64,000 nucleotides of DNA, from positions 16,049,940 to 16,113,939 of the forward strand of contig OY997652.1 in the NCBI GenBank assembly GCA_963921795.1. Reading direction: 5' to 3'. A program made the translations under genes and the position numbers. Below, one piece after another: positions 41,091-55,200 of the stretch (positions are counted from its first letter, which is position 1; every line of letters starts with the position of its first letter). The DNA is from Nannobrachium achirus (taxonomy: Eukaryota > Chordata > Actinopteri > Myctophiformes > Myctophidae). The notes beneath the pieces are model-generated. The model made no database searches. It worked only from the letters and a program-made list of their open reading frames with translations, and was not told the DNA's origin.

Positions 41091-44000
41091 ATGATATCGT
41101 TGCAATCCTTGGAAATCACAACATAGGTGTAGACATGACAGTTTGTATTATAATGCTTGTTTCAGGATTTATGATGCAAAATACATTATTTATTAATGGC
41201 GGATATTAAAATACACATCAAGGGGGGTTGGGGGACATTTTTAGGAAGGCTCCATATCAGACATTGTTCAAGGAACCAAACTGTGAAGTGTACCAAATAT
41301 CATGGTTTTACGCTTATATAAACCCCAGGCGGGATTCGATCCAACGACCTTCTGCATGAAAGGCATATGCCCTGACCAATACACTATGCAGCCACAGAAT
41401 CTGTTTGCCATGTTTGTTTAAAAAAAAAGTTCTATGTAGGCTGAGTGCCTTGATTTTATTGATTTCTTTTTTATATTTTGGAGGCTTGGGGTGAAATCAA
41501 TCTGAGTAAATGTAATCTATTGTATGTATTTCTGACATTTTCGAGTGATCATATTTTCTTTTACTCAGAACAGAAAAAAAACGGCTGGTAGAGAAGGGCT
41601 CATTTTAAACATGAACGTGATCTGGAGTTAGATCAGACGTGTCAACATTAAAGAGTTTGACATACGCACATGCCATGGGCATCCAGGATGTTAACATCAA
41701 CTCAACCCGACGTGGGGTTAGAGCTCACAACCATCCGTATATCAGGCACAGGTACTGACCACTACACTACGGTAGTCACGCATAAAGGACCTGTCATTTA
41801 AAAAAAAAGAAAAAAAAAGAAAAAGTTTCATGCATACAAAGTTTTACACTAATCGGTGGTTATAGGTAAAAGCACAAATTGGCCTCTACACAACATGTAT
41901 GCAAAAGACTGTAGGCCTATATGCAACAGACATAAAAAAAAAAAAAACTGTGATACTATGCACCTGGACAGTTTGATGATGTACATAGTAAGCCTTGCTG
42001 AGCTATGAAGACCATATGAATCGGCCAGGCTATGAATCGCCGTTTCTGTAGCGCAAGGTAACTTGTTGTACAAGTACACCCCCTGGACATGACACTAGTA
42101 TGTCGCAGGGAGTTACCCCCAATCCAACCCTAGATGTTGAGTTTCAAGCAGGGAGGAACTGGGTCCCATTTTTTAGAATCTTTGGTATGACGCAACCCGG
42201 GTTTGAACCCAGATCTCCCAGTCTCAGGGCAGACACTCAAACCACTAGACCACTGAGCTGGTACATGGTATCATTGCAATCCTTGGAAATCACAACATAG
42301 GTGTAGACATGACAGTTTGTATTATAATGCTTGTTTCAGGTTTCAGGATTTATGTCATGGTTTTATGCTTATACAAGCCCCAGGTGGGATTCGATCCAAC
42401 GAGCTTCTGCATGTAAGGCATGTGCCCTGACCACTACACTAGGCAGCCACAGGATGTGTTAACCATGTTTGTTTAAAAAAAAAAGTTCTATGTAGGCTGA
42501 GTGCCTTGATTTTATTGATTTCTTTTTTATATTTTGGAGGCTTGGGATGAAATCAATCTGAGTAAATGTAATCTGAGTATTTCTGACATTTTCAAGTGAT
42601 CATATTTTCTTTTACTCAAAACAGCCGGTAGCTCATTTTAAACATGAACGTTAGATCAGACGTGTCAACATTAAAGAGTTTCACATATGCACATGCCATG
42701 GGCATCCAGGATGTTAACATCAACTCTACCCAACGTGGGGTTCGAACTCACAACCATCCGAATATCAGGCACAGGCACTGACCACTACACTACGGCAGTC
42801 ACACATAATGGACCTGTCATTTAAAAAAAAAAAAAAGAAAAAAGAAAAAGTTTCATGTAATTAACTTGACGCCTTCTTTCAAAATGATATAGCGCCCCCC
42901 TTTGGCCAATTGGGGTAAGATTGGTTTCAGTGATATTTGGACTAACCCTCTATAGTAGTTCATCATGAAATTTTACTTTGCATGTATGTTTTAGAGGCAG
43001 AAGAATAATTTGCATAAGACTTGCAATGTTGATTGAATTATTAAAAAAGCATGTTTCAATAAAAATAAAAAATAAACGATCTGACAGATCTTTAGATATT
43101 GGTCCAAAGTTCATGTAAAAAAAGTTCCGTGCACGTGACGCGAAAGTTCCGGAATAAAAGCGGGTTTAAGTGTTTTACAAACTGCTCAAAATGTCGGAAA
43201 ATCTAAGGGCGGAGCTTACTTAACAAAGACACAGATGTCTTCCGCTTGAGTCAAGGCACGCGTGTAAGCAAGTTGCATGTCTTCAAACGAAACGAGGCAT
43301 GACTTATGCCCCTTTAAAGTTTGAGTTTTCAAACGCTTCGTATAGCGCCCCCCTTTGGCCAATTGGAGTAAGATTGCTTTCAGTGATATTTGGACTAACC
43401 CTCTACATATTTGCCAAATGCCATGAACGTGTCACTTTGCATGTATGATTTAGAGGCAGAAGAATAATTTGCATAAAACTGCAACATTGAGTGAATTATT
43501 AAAAAATAATGTTTCGCTTTAAAGAAAATCCGGCCGCTGTGCGATGACCGTGTTGGTCGAAAGTTCATGTAAAAAAAAGTTTCGCGCACGTTACGCGAAA
43601 ATCCCAGGAGGAGATAGATTTTTACTGTTTTTCATATAATTTAAAATTGTGGGAGAGGTAAAGGTCAGAGGTCAAAAGTCAGAGCGTAATAGTTGTTCGG
43701 CATGAGGAGACGCATAAGTGTATACAGGTTTCATTGCTGTACCTGAAACAGGGCATGAGCTACACCAGTTCAAAGTTTGCACTTTCGAAGGCTTCCTACA
43801 GCGCCACCCTTTGGCCGATTGTTGCGAGCTTCGCGTTTTAGCCGTTTGGCATAGTCCTCTGCCATACTGCCATGAACGTGTCACTTTGCATGTATGATTT
43901 AGAGGCAGAAGAATAATTTGCATGAAACTGCATTATACGGGTAATTATTAAAAAATAATGTTTCGCTTTAAAGAAAATCCGGCCGCTGTGCGATGACCGT

Positions 44001-44385
44001 GTTGGTCCAAAGTTCATGTAAAAAAAGTTTCGCGCACGTTACGCGAAAATCCCAGGAGGAGATAGATTTTGACTGTTTTTCATATAATTCAAAATTGTGG
44101 GAGAGGTAAAGGTCAGAGGTCAAAAGTCAGAGCGTAAAAGTTGTTCGGCATGAGGAGACGCATAAGTGTATACAGGTTTCATTGCTTTACCTGAAACAGG
44201 GCATGAGCTACACCAGTTCAAAGTTTGCACTTTCGAAGGCTTCCTACAGCGCCACCCTTTGGCCGATTGTTGCGAGCTTCGCGTTTTAGCCGTTTGGCAT
44301 AGTCCTCTGCCATACTGCCGAGTTTCGTAAAAAGCGACTGCACGGTCTAGCCGCTAGAGAAAAAGTGGCGGAAGAATAATAATAA

Positions 44386-47300
44386 ATATAGCTGCAAGCA
44401 GCGATAAAGTGGCCAAGGCAGAAAAAGCAGGAAAGCAAAAAAGCATCAAGGGAAAGCAAAGAAGACATCAAAGAGAAACTAGAAGCAGTGTTCTTCCGAA
44501 CAGGTCAGGTGTTTTTTTTGGCCCACTGGTGACTCTATAACAGGCCAATGTGAGAAGGGTGGCATCTGTTCCTTGGCCTAGTGGGAACGTTTGTGCAAAA
44601 TCTCACACACATAGCAGGCTGCGTTTGAGACAATTTGTTCAAAAAGGAGCAATCCTGCAAACCTTGGAATTCAATTTTAGCCAATTAGATAGAATATGAT
44701 ATCGGACAAATCCGTCATGATCACATCACTGTAGAGATACTGTGTACTGATTTGTGTGATTTTCTGTCTATAGCTGCAGAGCGAGATGAACAAATCTCAG
44801 TGAGTTGCAAGGGCCCCATAGCCTAGTGCAGTGTTTGTTATTTTTGCCTTTTTCTTGAGTTTTGCCTTTTGTTCCCGTTCCCGAGTTCTCTATTTTTAGA
44901 TTTTTGGCAAAGTTTATTTTTGCCATTTTTGAATTTTGGGTTTCACTGTACAACTGCATGGTGGGGGCTGGATAAATAAAAATCTTAACGAGACACAAAT
45001 TGCTTATTATAAGCAGACATGGCAACCCAGGTACATTCAGAGCCCAGAACGCCAACTACTGACACTTTAATGCAAGGACAACAGGAAATCAAATGTTTTT
45101 CAGGACAGCTTTTTCAGCTCCCACCTCTTTCAGGATATGAACAGGATAACAGGGGCGGTGCCAGGAATAACATGAATATATAGAGATAAATAGTAATACT
45201 GAATAAAAGTACAAAGGTATTGGCATCAACTTGAATTTTTTTGAAAATAGCAGATCTACAAGCTCACAATGCAATGCAACGCATGAGCATTTACTGGAGT
45301 AGCCTAGAAGTAAGAGTATACAAGTGAAGTATAAAATACCTCAAAATTATACTAAGGATAGTATTTGAGTAAATGTACTCAGTTACTTTAACACCACTGG
45401 CATTGTAGACCCAGATGCTTGTGAAACATGATAAAGAAATAGTCATGCAATAGTATGAATTTCAGTTTATTTACACAAAGGATTTGCAATTGCAAAATAT
45501 TGTAGCAGCATTATTTTCTGTAAGTGGCTAGCAGAGTCAGACTTAACTAAACTTAAATTGTTTTTATTGAAAAACGTTGAGGGGAAGGCGGCTGGGGGTC
45601 AAAACTTGGAACTTTAGGGGCTCACATGGGGCTGCTGTCCTGTGGGCAGAGCAGACTATGGATTCCAATTGGGGGGTGTTGGAACCCAGCCAGCCTAGGT
45701 GGGGGAGGGAGAGAGAAATGAGGTGAGCTTCAGAATAATTACAGTTGAGCCACAAGGTAGAGAAGAGGTGTTCAATCTGCCCGTTCCACACAGTTCAGAA
45801 TAATGAACCCACTTACACTGCCTTTCTTTGGCTTCAATGAAGCAATCTGGGAGCTGGTACTGATTGTCAGCTGATTGTCAGATGGGCTTCAGGTGTGAGG
45901 CTGAGCTTCCCCTGCATGGTTTGAAACAATAAATGAATAAATGAATGCACTCAAACATCATTACTTTATAAAGAAACTCAAAGTCATTACTTCAAAATCA
46001 AATCAAACTAGGAATGAGTGTCACTGCGGCTGCTTTTTCCTACCCATAACCATAGGTCAGACAGGATTGTGTCAGTCTTTCTGCAGGCTCGCCATCTTTC
46101 AGATTCAGTTCTAGGCAATAAACCTGGCCTGGATCAAAGAAAAAGGCCAAATGAATAGAAAAACAACAAATTCAAATAATCTGCTGCACTACAGGCTTGA
46201 AACAAAATAATTCCATTAATCTGCCCAACTAGGCATTGGCATTAAACTCAAAATACATCAATTCAATAATCAACATTGCAGCTAACATACAAGCATTACA
46301 TTCCAAAAGAAATCGTTTAACATTTAGATCCCAAAACCAAAAACAACATAACATTTCAGAGCACATGGTTAGCTTACCAAGTCACATTGTTCCTCCATCA
46401 CACACAGCCAGTGTATCGAGTGGATCAGGTAGGTATGGTCAGGTGAGGTAAATCTAAAAGCCAAATTATAGTATGGGTAAGTATAATGAATGAAACTGTT
46501 AGAAATTGGAATAGTTGTTGGAATAATGAACAGTGTACAGACCTGCAGCTGCTGCATAATGTAGCAGTGAGTAGCAGCAACCACCAGCACCATGCGGCTT
46601 CCAAACAATCTGAGAGGGGGGGAGTGGCCTCAACTCAACCACTATTTATACCCTTGCTTAAGAAGGTTGCCATGTTTGGTCGGGTTGCCATGTTCAGTTG
46701 CAGTACCAGGGTTTTCACGGCAAAATGTTGTAAAATGTATTTTAAATGCATGAGGTAAGGCTTGAACAGGGGACTTCTGGAATGATAGACAAAGGCCTTA
46801 CCAGGTGAGCTATGCACAGCTCTGCACAGTGAGAAAATATTACTTTAAATGTTTGTTTTAGAGGCAGAAGAATAATTTGCATACAACTTGCAATATTGAT
46901 TAAATTATTAAAAATGCATGTTTCAATTTTTAAAAAATCCGATCTGACAGATCTTTAGATGTTGGTCCAAAGTTCATGTAAAAAAAGTTCTGTGCACGTG
47001 ACGCGAAAGTTCCGGAATAAAAGCGGGTTTAAGTGTTTTACAAACTGCTCAAAATGGCGGAAAATCTATGGACGAAGCTTACTTAACAAAGACACGGATG
47101 GCTTCCGCTTGAGTAAAGGCACGTGTGTAACCAAGTTGCATGTCTTTAAACGAAACGAGGCATGACTTATGCCCCTTTAAAGTTTGAGTTTTCAAACGCT
47201 TCGTATAGCGCCCCCCTTTGGCCAATTGGAGTAAGATTGCTTTCAGTGATATTTGGACTAACTCTCTACATATTTGCCAAATGCCATGAACGTGTCACTT

Positions 47301-48322
47301 TGCATGTATGATTTAGAGGCAGAAGAATGATTTGCATAAAACTGCAACATTGAGTGAATTATTAAAAAATAATGTTTCGCTTTAAAGAAAATCCGGCCGC
47401 TGTGCGATGACCGTGTTGGTCCAAAGTTCATGTAAAAAAAGTTTCGCGCACGTTACGCGAAAATCGCAGGAGGAGATAGATTTTGACTGTTTTTCATATA
47501 ATTCAAAATTGTGGGAGAGGTAAAGGTCAGAGGTCAAAAGTCAGAGCGTAAAAGTTGTTCGGCATGAGGAGACGCATATGTGTATACAGGTTTCATTGCT
47601 GTACCTGAAACAGGGCATGAGCTACACCAGTTCAAAGTTTGCACTTTCGAAGGCTTCCTACAGCGCCACCCTTTGGCCGATTGTTGCGAGCTTCGCGTTT
47701 TAGCCGTTTGGCATAGTCCTCTGCCATACTGCCATGAACGTGTCACTTTGCATGTATGATTTAGAGGCAGAAGAATAATTTGCATGAAACTGCATTATAC
47801 GGTTAATTATTAAAAAATAATGTTTCGCTTTAAAGAAAATCCGGCCGCTGTGCGATGACCGTGTTGGTCCAAAGTTCATGTAAAAAAAGTTTCGCGCACG
47901 TTACGCGAAAATCCCAGGAGGAGATAGATTTTGACTGTTTTTCATATAATTCAAAATTGTGGGAGAGGTAAAGGTCAGAGGTCAAAAGTCAGAGCGTAAA
48001 AGTTGTTCGGCATGAGGAGACGCATAAGTGTATACAGGTTTCATTGCTGTACCTGAAACAGGGCATGAGCTACACCAGTTCAAAGTTTGCACTTTCGAAG
48101 GCTTCCTACAGCGCCACCCTTTGGCCGATTGTTGCGAGCTTCGCGTTTTAGCCGTTTGGCATAGTCCTCTGCCATACTGCCGAGTTTCGTAAAAAGCGAC
48201 TGCACGGTCTAGCCGCTAGAGCAAAAGTGGCGGAAGAATAATAATAATAATAATAATAATAGTGCTGAAGTCCAATAACAATGAGTGGCCAAGGCTTTTG
48301 CCACTTCGTGGCCTTGGCCACT
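44386..48322 (-). mobile_element. Array unit 3, first copy of the 3,937-bp duplication
   Basis: The interior from about 44765 to 46840 differs from units 1, 2 and 5: it holds a hAT remnant with a truncated palindromic module (45240-45290) and a fourth kind of tRNA-like module (46750-46820). Confidence 0.8.
46750..46820 (-). repeat. tRNA-like module D
   Basis: Minus strand: box A TAGCTCACCTGGTAAGG, box B TGTTCAAGCC. A second copy lies at 50687-50757 through the 3,937-bp duplication. Confidence 0.6.
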
Positions 48323-51300
48323 AAATAGCTGCAAGCAGCGATAAAGTGGCCAAGGCAGAAAAAGCAGGAAAGCAAAAAAGCATCAAGGGAAAGCAAAGAA
48401 GACATCAAAGAGAAACTAGAAGCAGTGTTCTTCCGAACAGGTCAGGTGTTTTTTTTGGCCCACTGGTGACTCTATAACAGGCCAATGTGAGAAGGGTGGC
48501 ATCTGTTCCTTGGCCTAGTGGGAACGTTTGTGCAAAATCTCACACACATAGCAGGCTGCGTTTGAGACAATTTGTTCAAAAAGGAGCAATCCTGCAAACC
48601 TTGGAATTCAATTTTAGCCAATTAGATAGAATATGATATCGGACAAATCCGTCATGATCACATCACTGTAGAGATACTGTGTACTGATTTGTGTGATTTT
48701 CTGTCTATAGCTGCAGAGCGAGATGAACAAATCTCAGTGAGTTGCAAGGGCCCCATAGCCTAGTGCAGTGTTTGTTATTTTTGCCTTTTTCTTGAGTTTT
48801 GCCTTTTGTTCCCGTTCCCGAGTTCTCTATTTTTAGATTTTTGGCAAAGTTTATTTTTGCCATTTTTGAATTTTGGGTTTCACTGTACAACTGCATGGTG
48901 GGGGCTGGATAAATAAAAATCTTAACGAGACACAAATTGCTTATTATAAGCAGACATGGCAACCCAGGTACATTCAGAGCCCAGAACGCCAACTACTGAC
49001 ACTTTAATGCAAGGACAACAGGAAATCAAATGTTTTTCAGGACAGCTTTTTCAGCTCCCACCTCTTTCAGGATATGAACAGGATAACAGGGGCGGTGCCA
49101 GGAATAACATGAATATATAGAGATAAATAGTAATACTGAATAAAAGTACAAAGGTATTGGCATCAACTTGAATTTTTTTGAAAATAGCAGATCTACAAGC
49201 TCACAATGCAATGCAACGCATGAGCATTTACTGGAGTAGCCTAGAAGTAAGAGTATACAAGTGAAGTATAAAATACCTCAAAATTATACTAAGGATAGTA
49301 TTTGAGTAAATGTACTCAGTTACTTTAACACCACTGGCATTGTAGACCCAGATGCTTGTGAAACATGATAAAGAAATAGTCATGCAATAGTATGAATTTC
49401 AGTTTATTTACACAAAGGATTTGCAATTGCAAAATATTGTAGCAGCATTATTTTCTGTAAGTGGCTAGCAGAGTCAGACTTAACTAAACTTAAATTGTTT
49501 TTATTGAAAAACGTTGAGGGGAAGGCGGCTGGGGGTCAAAACTTGGAACTTTAGGGGCTCACATGGGGCTGCTGTCCTGTGGGCAGAGCAGACTATGGAT
49601 TCCAATTGGGGGGTGTTGGAACCCAGCCAGCCTAGGTGGGGGAGGGAGAGAGAAATGAGGTGAGCTTCAGAATAATTACAGTTGAGCCACAAGGTAGAGA
49701 AGAGGTGTTCAATCTGCCCGTTCCACACAGTTCAGAATAATGAACCCACTTACACTGCCTTTCTTTGGCTTCAATGAAGCAATCTGGGAGCTGGTACTGA
49801 TTGTCAGCTGATTGTCAGATGGGCTTCAGGTGTGAGGCTGAGCTTCCCCTGCATGGTTTGAAACAATAAATGAATAAATGAATGCACTCAAACATCATTA
49901 CTTTATAAAGAAACTCAAAGTCATTACTTCAAAATCAAATCAAACTAGGAATGAGTGTCACTGCGGCTGCTTTTTCCTACCCATAACCATAGGTCAGACA
50001 GGATTGTGTCAGTCTTTCTGCAGGCTCGCCATCTTTCAGATTCAGTTCTAGGCAATAAACCTGGCCTGGATCAAAGAAAAAGGCCAAATGAATAGAAAAA
50101 CAACAAATTCAAATAATCTGCTGCACTACAGGCTTGAAACAAAATAATTCCATTAATCTGCCCAACTAGGCATTGGCATTAAACTCAAAATACATCAATT
50201 CAATAATCAACATTGCAGCTAACATACAAGCATTACATTCCAAAAGAAATCGTTTAACATTTAGATCCCAAAACCAAAAACAACATAACATTTCAGAGCA
50301 CATGGTTAGCTTACCAAGTCACATTGTTCCTCCATCACACACAGCCAGTGTATCGAGTGGATCAGGTAGGTATGGTCAGGTGAGGTAAATCTAAAAGCCA
50401 AATTATAGTATGGGTAAGTATAATGAATGAAACTGTTAGAAATTGGAATAGTTGTTGGAATAATGAACAGTGTACAGACCTGCAGCTGCTGCATAATGTA
50501 GCAGTGAGTAGCAGCAACCACCAGCACCATGCGGCTTCCAAACAATCTGAGAGGGGGGGAGTGGCCTCAACTCAACCACTATTTATACCCTTGCTTAAGA
50601 AGGTTGCCATGTTTGGTCGGGTTGCCATGTTCAGTTGCAGTACCAGGGTTTTCACGGCAAAATGTTGTAAAATGTATTTTAAATGCATGAGGTAAGGCTT
50701 GAACAGGGGACTTCTGGAATGATAGACAAAGGCCTTACCAGGTGAGCTATGCACAGCTCTGCACAGTGAGAAAATATTACTTTAAATGTTTGTTTTAGAG
50801 GCAGAAGAATAATTTGCATACAACTTGCAATATTGATTAAATTATTAAAAATGCATGTTTCAATTTTTAAAAAATCCGATCTGACAGATCTTTAGATGTT
50901 GGTCCAAAGTTCATGTAAAAAAAGTTCTGTGCACGTGACGCGAAAGTTCCGGAATAAAAGCGGGTTTAAGTGTTTTACAAACTGCTCAAAATGGCGGAAA
51001 ATCTATGGACGAAGCTTACTTAACAAAGACACGGATGGCTTCCGCTTGAGTAAAGGCACGTGTGTAACCAAGTTGCATGTCTTTAAACGAAACGAGGCAT
51101 GACTTATGCCCCTTTAAAGTTTGAGTTTTCAAACGCTTCGTATAGCGCCCCCCTTTGGCCAATTGGAGTAAGATTGCTTTCAGTGATATTTGGACTAACT
51201 CTCTACATATTTGCCAAATGCCATGAACGTGTCACTTTGCATGTATGATTTAGAGGCAGAAGAATGATTTGCATAAAACTGCAACATTGAGTGAATTATT

Positions 51301-52259
51301 AAAAAATAATGTTTCGCTTTAAAGAAAATCCGGCCGCTGTGCGATGACCGTGTTGGTCCAAAGTTCATGTAAAAAAAGTTTCGCGCACGTTACGCGAAAA
51401 TCGCAGGAGGAGATAGATTTTGACTGTTTTTCATATAATTCAAAATTGTGGGAGAGGTAAAGGTCAGAGGTCAAAAGTCAGAGCGTAAAAGTTGTTCGGC
51501 ATGAGGAGACGCATATGTGTATACAGGTTTCATTGCTGTACCTGAAACAGGGCATGAGCTACACCAGTTCAAAGTTTGCACTTTCGAAGGCTTCCTACAG
51601 CGCCACCCTTTGGCCGATTGTTGCGAGCTTCGCGTTTTAGCCGTTTGGCATAGTCCTCTGCCATACTGCCATGAACGTGTCACTTTGCATGTATGATTTA
51701 GAGGCAGAAGAATAATTTGCATGAAACTGCATTATACGGTTAATTATTAAAAAATAATGTTTCGCTTTAAAGAAAATCCGGCCGCTGTGCGATGACCGTG
51801 TTGGTCCAAAGTTCATGTAAAAAAAGTTTCGCGCACGTTACGCGAAAATCCCAGGAGGAGATAGATTTTGACTGTTTTTCATATAATTCAAAATTGTGGG
51901 AGAGGTAAAGGTCAGAGGTCAAAAGTCAGAGCGTAAAAGTTGTTCGGCATGAGGAGACGCATAAGTGTATACAGGTTTCATTGCTGTACCTGAAACAGGG
52001 CATGAGCTACACCAGTTCAAAGTTTGCACTTTCGAAGGCTTCCTACAGCGCCACCCTTTGGCCGATTGTTGCGAGCTTCGCGTTTTAGCCGTTTGGCATA
52101 GTCCTCTGCCATACTGCCGAGTTTCGTAAAAAGCGACTGCACGGTCTAGCCGCTAGAGCAAAAGTGGCGGAAGAATAATAATAATAATAATAATAATAGT
52201 GCTGAAGTCCAATAACAATGAGTGGCCAAGGCTTTTGCCACTTCGTGGCCTTGGCCACT
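48323..52259 (-). mobile_element. Array unit 4, second copy of the 3,937-bp duplication
   Basis: Every landmark lies exactly 3,937 bases after its position in unit 3, and I found no base difference in the segments compared. Confidence 0.85.
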
Positions 52260-55200
52260 AATAATAGTAATGATGAAGTCCAATATCAATGAGTGGCCAT
52301 TTGCCACTTCGTGGCCTTGGCCACTAAATATAGCTGCAAGCAGCGATAAAGTGGCCAAGGCATAAAAAGCAGGAAAGAAAAAAAGGCATCAAGGGAAAGC
52401 AAAGAAGAATATCAAAGAAAAACTAGAAGCAGTGTTCTTCCGAACAGGACTCCGGCAGGTCAGGTAGGTTTTTTTTGGCCTAGTGGTGACTCTATAATAG
52501 GCCAAAGTGAAAAGGGTGCCACGTGTTCTTGGGCCTTTCACGGCAATCGGACGCTGCATGCGGGATTTTAAGAAAAAATGTGTTTTGCAAAAATTGACCC
52601 GCTGGTGGCGCTATAACAGGCCAATGTGAGAAGAGTGGCATCTGTTCCTTGGCCTAGTGGGAATGTGTGTGCAAAATTTCACACACATAGCAGGCTGCGT
52701 TTGAGACATTTTGTTCAAAAAGGAGCAATCCTGCAAACCTTGGAATTCAATGTTAGCCAATTAGATAGAATATGATATCTGTCAAATCCGTCATGATTAC
52801 ATCACTGTAGAGATACTGTGTACTGATTTGTGTGATTTTCGGATAAAATCTGAAGGAGTAATATCGAAGAATGTGTTTTACACACTGTAAGTCGGCCTTC
52901 TGGTGGCGCTATAAATGGCAGATGTGAAAAATGCAGGGCACAGGTTTTTCCTTGGCCTCTGGGAAGTGTGCATACAAAGTTTTACACTAATCGGTGGTTA
53001 TAGGTAAAAGCACAAATTGGCCTCTACACAACATGTATGCAAAAGACTGTAGGCCTATATGCAACAGACATAAAAAACTGTGATACTATGCACCTGGACA
53101 GTTTGATGATGTACATAGTAAGCCTTGCTGAGCTATGAAGACCATATTAATCGGCCGGGCTATGAATCTCATAGGGCAGGAGCCTATCTCCTGTTTCTGT
53201 AGTGTAAGGCAGCTTGATGTATAAGTACACCCCCTGGACATGACACTAGTATGTCGCAGGGAGTTACCCCCAATCCAACCCTTGATGCTGAGTTTCAAGC
53301 AGGGAGGCACTGGGTCCCATTTTTTAGAATGTTTGGTATGACACGACCCGGGTTTGAACCCGGATCTCCCAGTCTCAGGGCAGACACTCAAACCACTAGG
53401 CCACTGAGCTGGTACCTGTCATCATTGCAATCCATGGAAATCACAACATAGGTGTAGACATGACAGTTTGTATTATAATGCTTGTTTCAGGATTTATGAT
53501 GCAAAATACATTATTTAGTAATGGCGGATATTAAAATACGCATCAAGGGGGCTTGGGGGACATTTTTAGGAAGGCTCCATATCAGACATTGTTCAAGAAA
53601 CCAAACTGTAAAGTCTACCAAATGTCATGGTTTTATGCTTATATAAATCCCAGGCGGGATTCGATGCAACGACCTTCTGCATGAAAGGCATATGCCCTGA
53701 CCACTACACTAGGCAGCCACAGGATCTGTTAACCATGTTTGTTTAAAAAAAAAGTTCTATGTAGGCTGAGTGCCTTGATTTTATTGATTTATTTTTTATA
53801 TTTTGGAGGCTTGGGGTGAAATCAATGTAATCTGAGTATTTCTGACATTTTCGAGTGATCATATGAACGTGATCTGGAGTTAGATCAGACGTGTTAACAT
53901 TAAAGAGTTTGACATATGCCATGGGCATCCAGGATGTTAACATCAACTCAATCCCGACATGGGGTTTGAACTGCCAACCATCCGCATACCAGGCACAGGC
54001 ACTGACCACTACACTACGGCAGTCACACATAATGGACCTGTCATTTAAAAAAAAGAAAAAGAAAAAGTTCCATGTAATGTACTTGACGACTTTTTTCAAA
54101 ATGATATAGCGCCCCCCTTTGGCCAATTGGGGTAAGATTGGTTTCAGTGATATTTGGACTAACCCTCTACAGTAGTTGTGGGGCTCATTTTAAACATGAA
54201 CGTGATCTGGAGTTAGATCAGACGTGTCAACATTAAAGAGTTTTACATATGCACATGCCATGAGCATCCAGGATGTTAACATCAACTCAACCCGATGTGG
54301 GATCTGAACTGACAACCATCCGTATACCAGGCACAGGCACTGACCACTACACTACGGCAGTCACGCATAATGGACCTGTCATTTTTTTTTAAAAAGAAAA
54401 GAAAAAAGAAAAAGTTTCATGTAAATCTACAGTAGTTGTGGGGCTCATTTTAAACATGAACGTGATCTGGAGTTAGATCAGACGTGTCAACATTAAAGAG
54501 TTTGACATATGCACATGCCATGGGCATCCAGGATGTTAACATCAACTCAACCCGATGTGGGGTTTGAACTGACAACCATCCGTATACCAGGCACAGGCAC
54601 TGACCACTACACTACGGCAGTCACACATAATGGACCTGTCATTTTTTTTAAAAAGAAAAGAAAAAAGAAAAAGTTTCATGTAATGTACTTGACGCCTTCT
54701 TTCAAAATGATATAGCGCCCCCCTTTGGCCAATTGGGGTAAGATTGGTTTCAGTGATATTTGGACTAACCCTCTACAGTAGTTCATCATGAAAATGTTAC
54801 TTTGCATGTATGTTTTAGAGGCAGAAGAATAATTTGCATAAAACTTGCAATATTCATTGAATTATTAAAAAAGCATGTTTAAATTTTTAAAAAATCCGAT
54901 CTGACAGATCTTTAGATATTGGTCCAAAGTTCATGTAAAAAAAAGTTTCGTGCACGTGACGCGAAAGTTCCGGAATAAAAGCGGGTTTAAGTGTTTTACA
55001 AACTGCTCAAAATGGCAGAAAATCTAAGGACGGAGCGTACTTAACAAAGACACGGATGGCTTCCGCTTGAGTCAAGGCACGCGTGTAACCAAGTTGCATG
55101 TCTTCAAACGAAACGAGGCATGACTTATGCCCCTTTAAAGTTTGAGTTTTCAAACGCTTCGTATAGCGCCCCCCTTTGGCCAATTGGAGTAAGATTGCTT

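Larger units (their letters stand above)
39303..44384 (-). mobile_element. Array unit 2 (about 5.1 kb, with LINE insertion)
   Basis: As unit 1 but longer: a LINE fragment at about 40101-40791, and the SINE/tRNA-like block present twice (40.8-41.8 kb and 42.0-42.8 kb). Confidence 0.75.

Noticed and set aside
44768-50754. Matching pairs of short frames 3,937 bases apart
   Set aside because: Consequence of the tandem duplication, not a gene family.
38583-51722. An 83-codon frame repeated at 38583, 43672, 47534 and 51471
   Set aside because: It lies in the 448-bp subrepeat of the Helitron-like units and is repeated only because the DNA is; no protein-like features or homology.
36826-54624. Functional tRNA genes
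   Set aside because: The modules have box A and box B but mismatched acceptor and anticodon arms and occur only in repeats.
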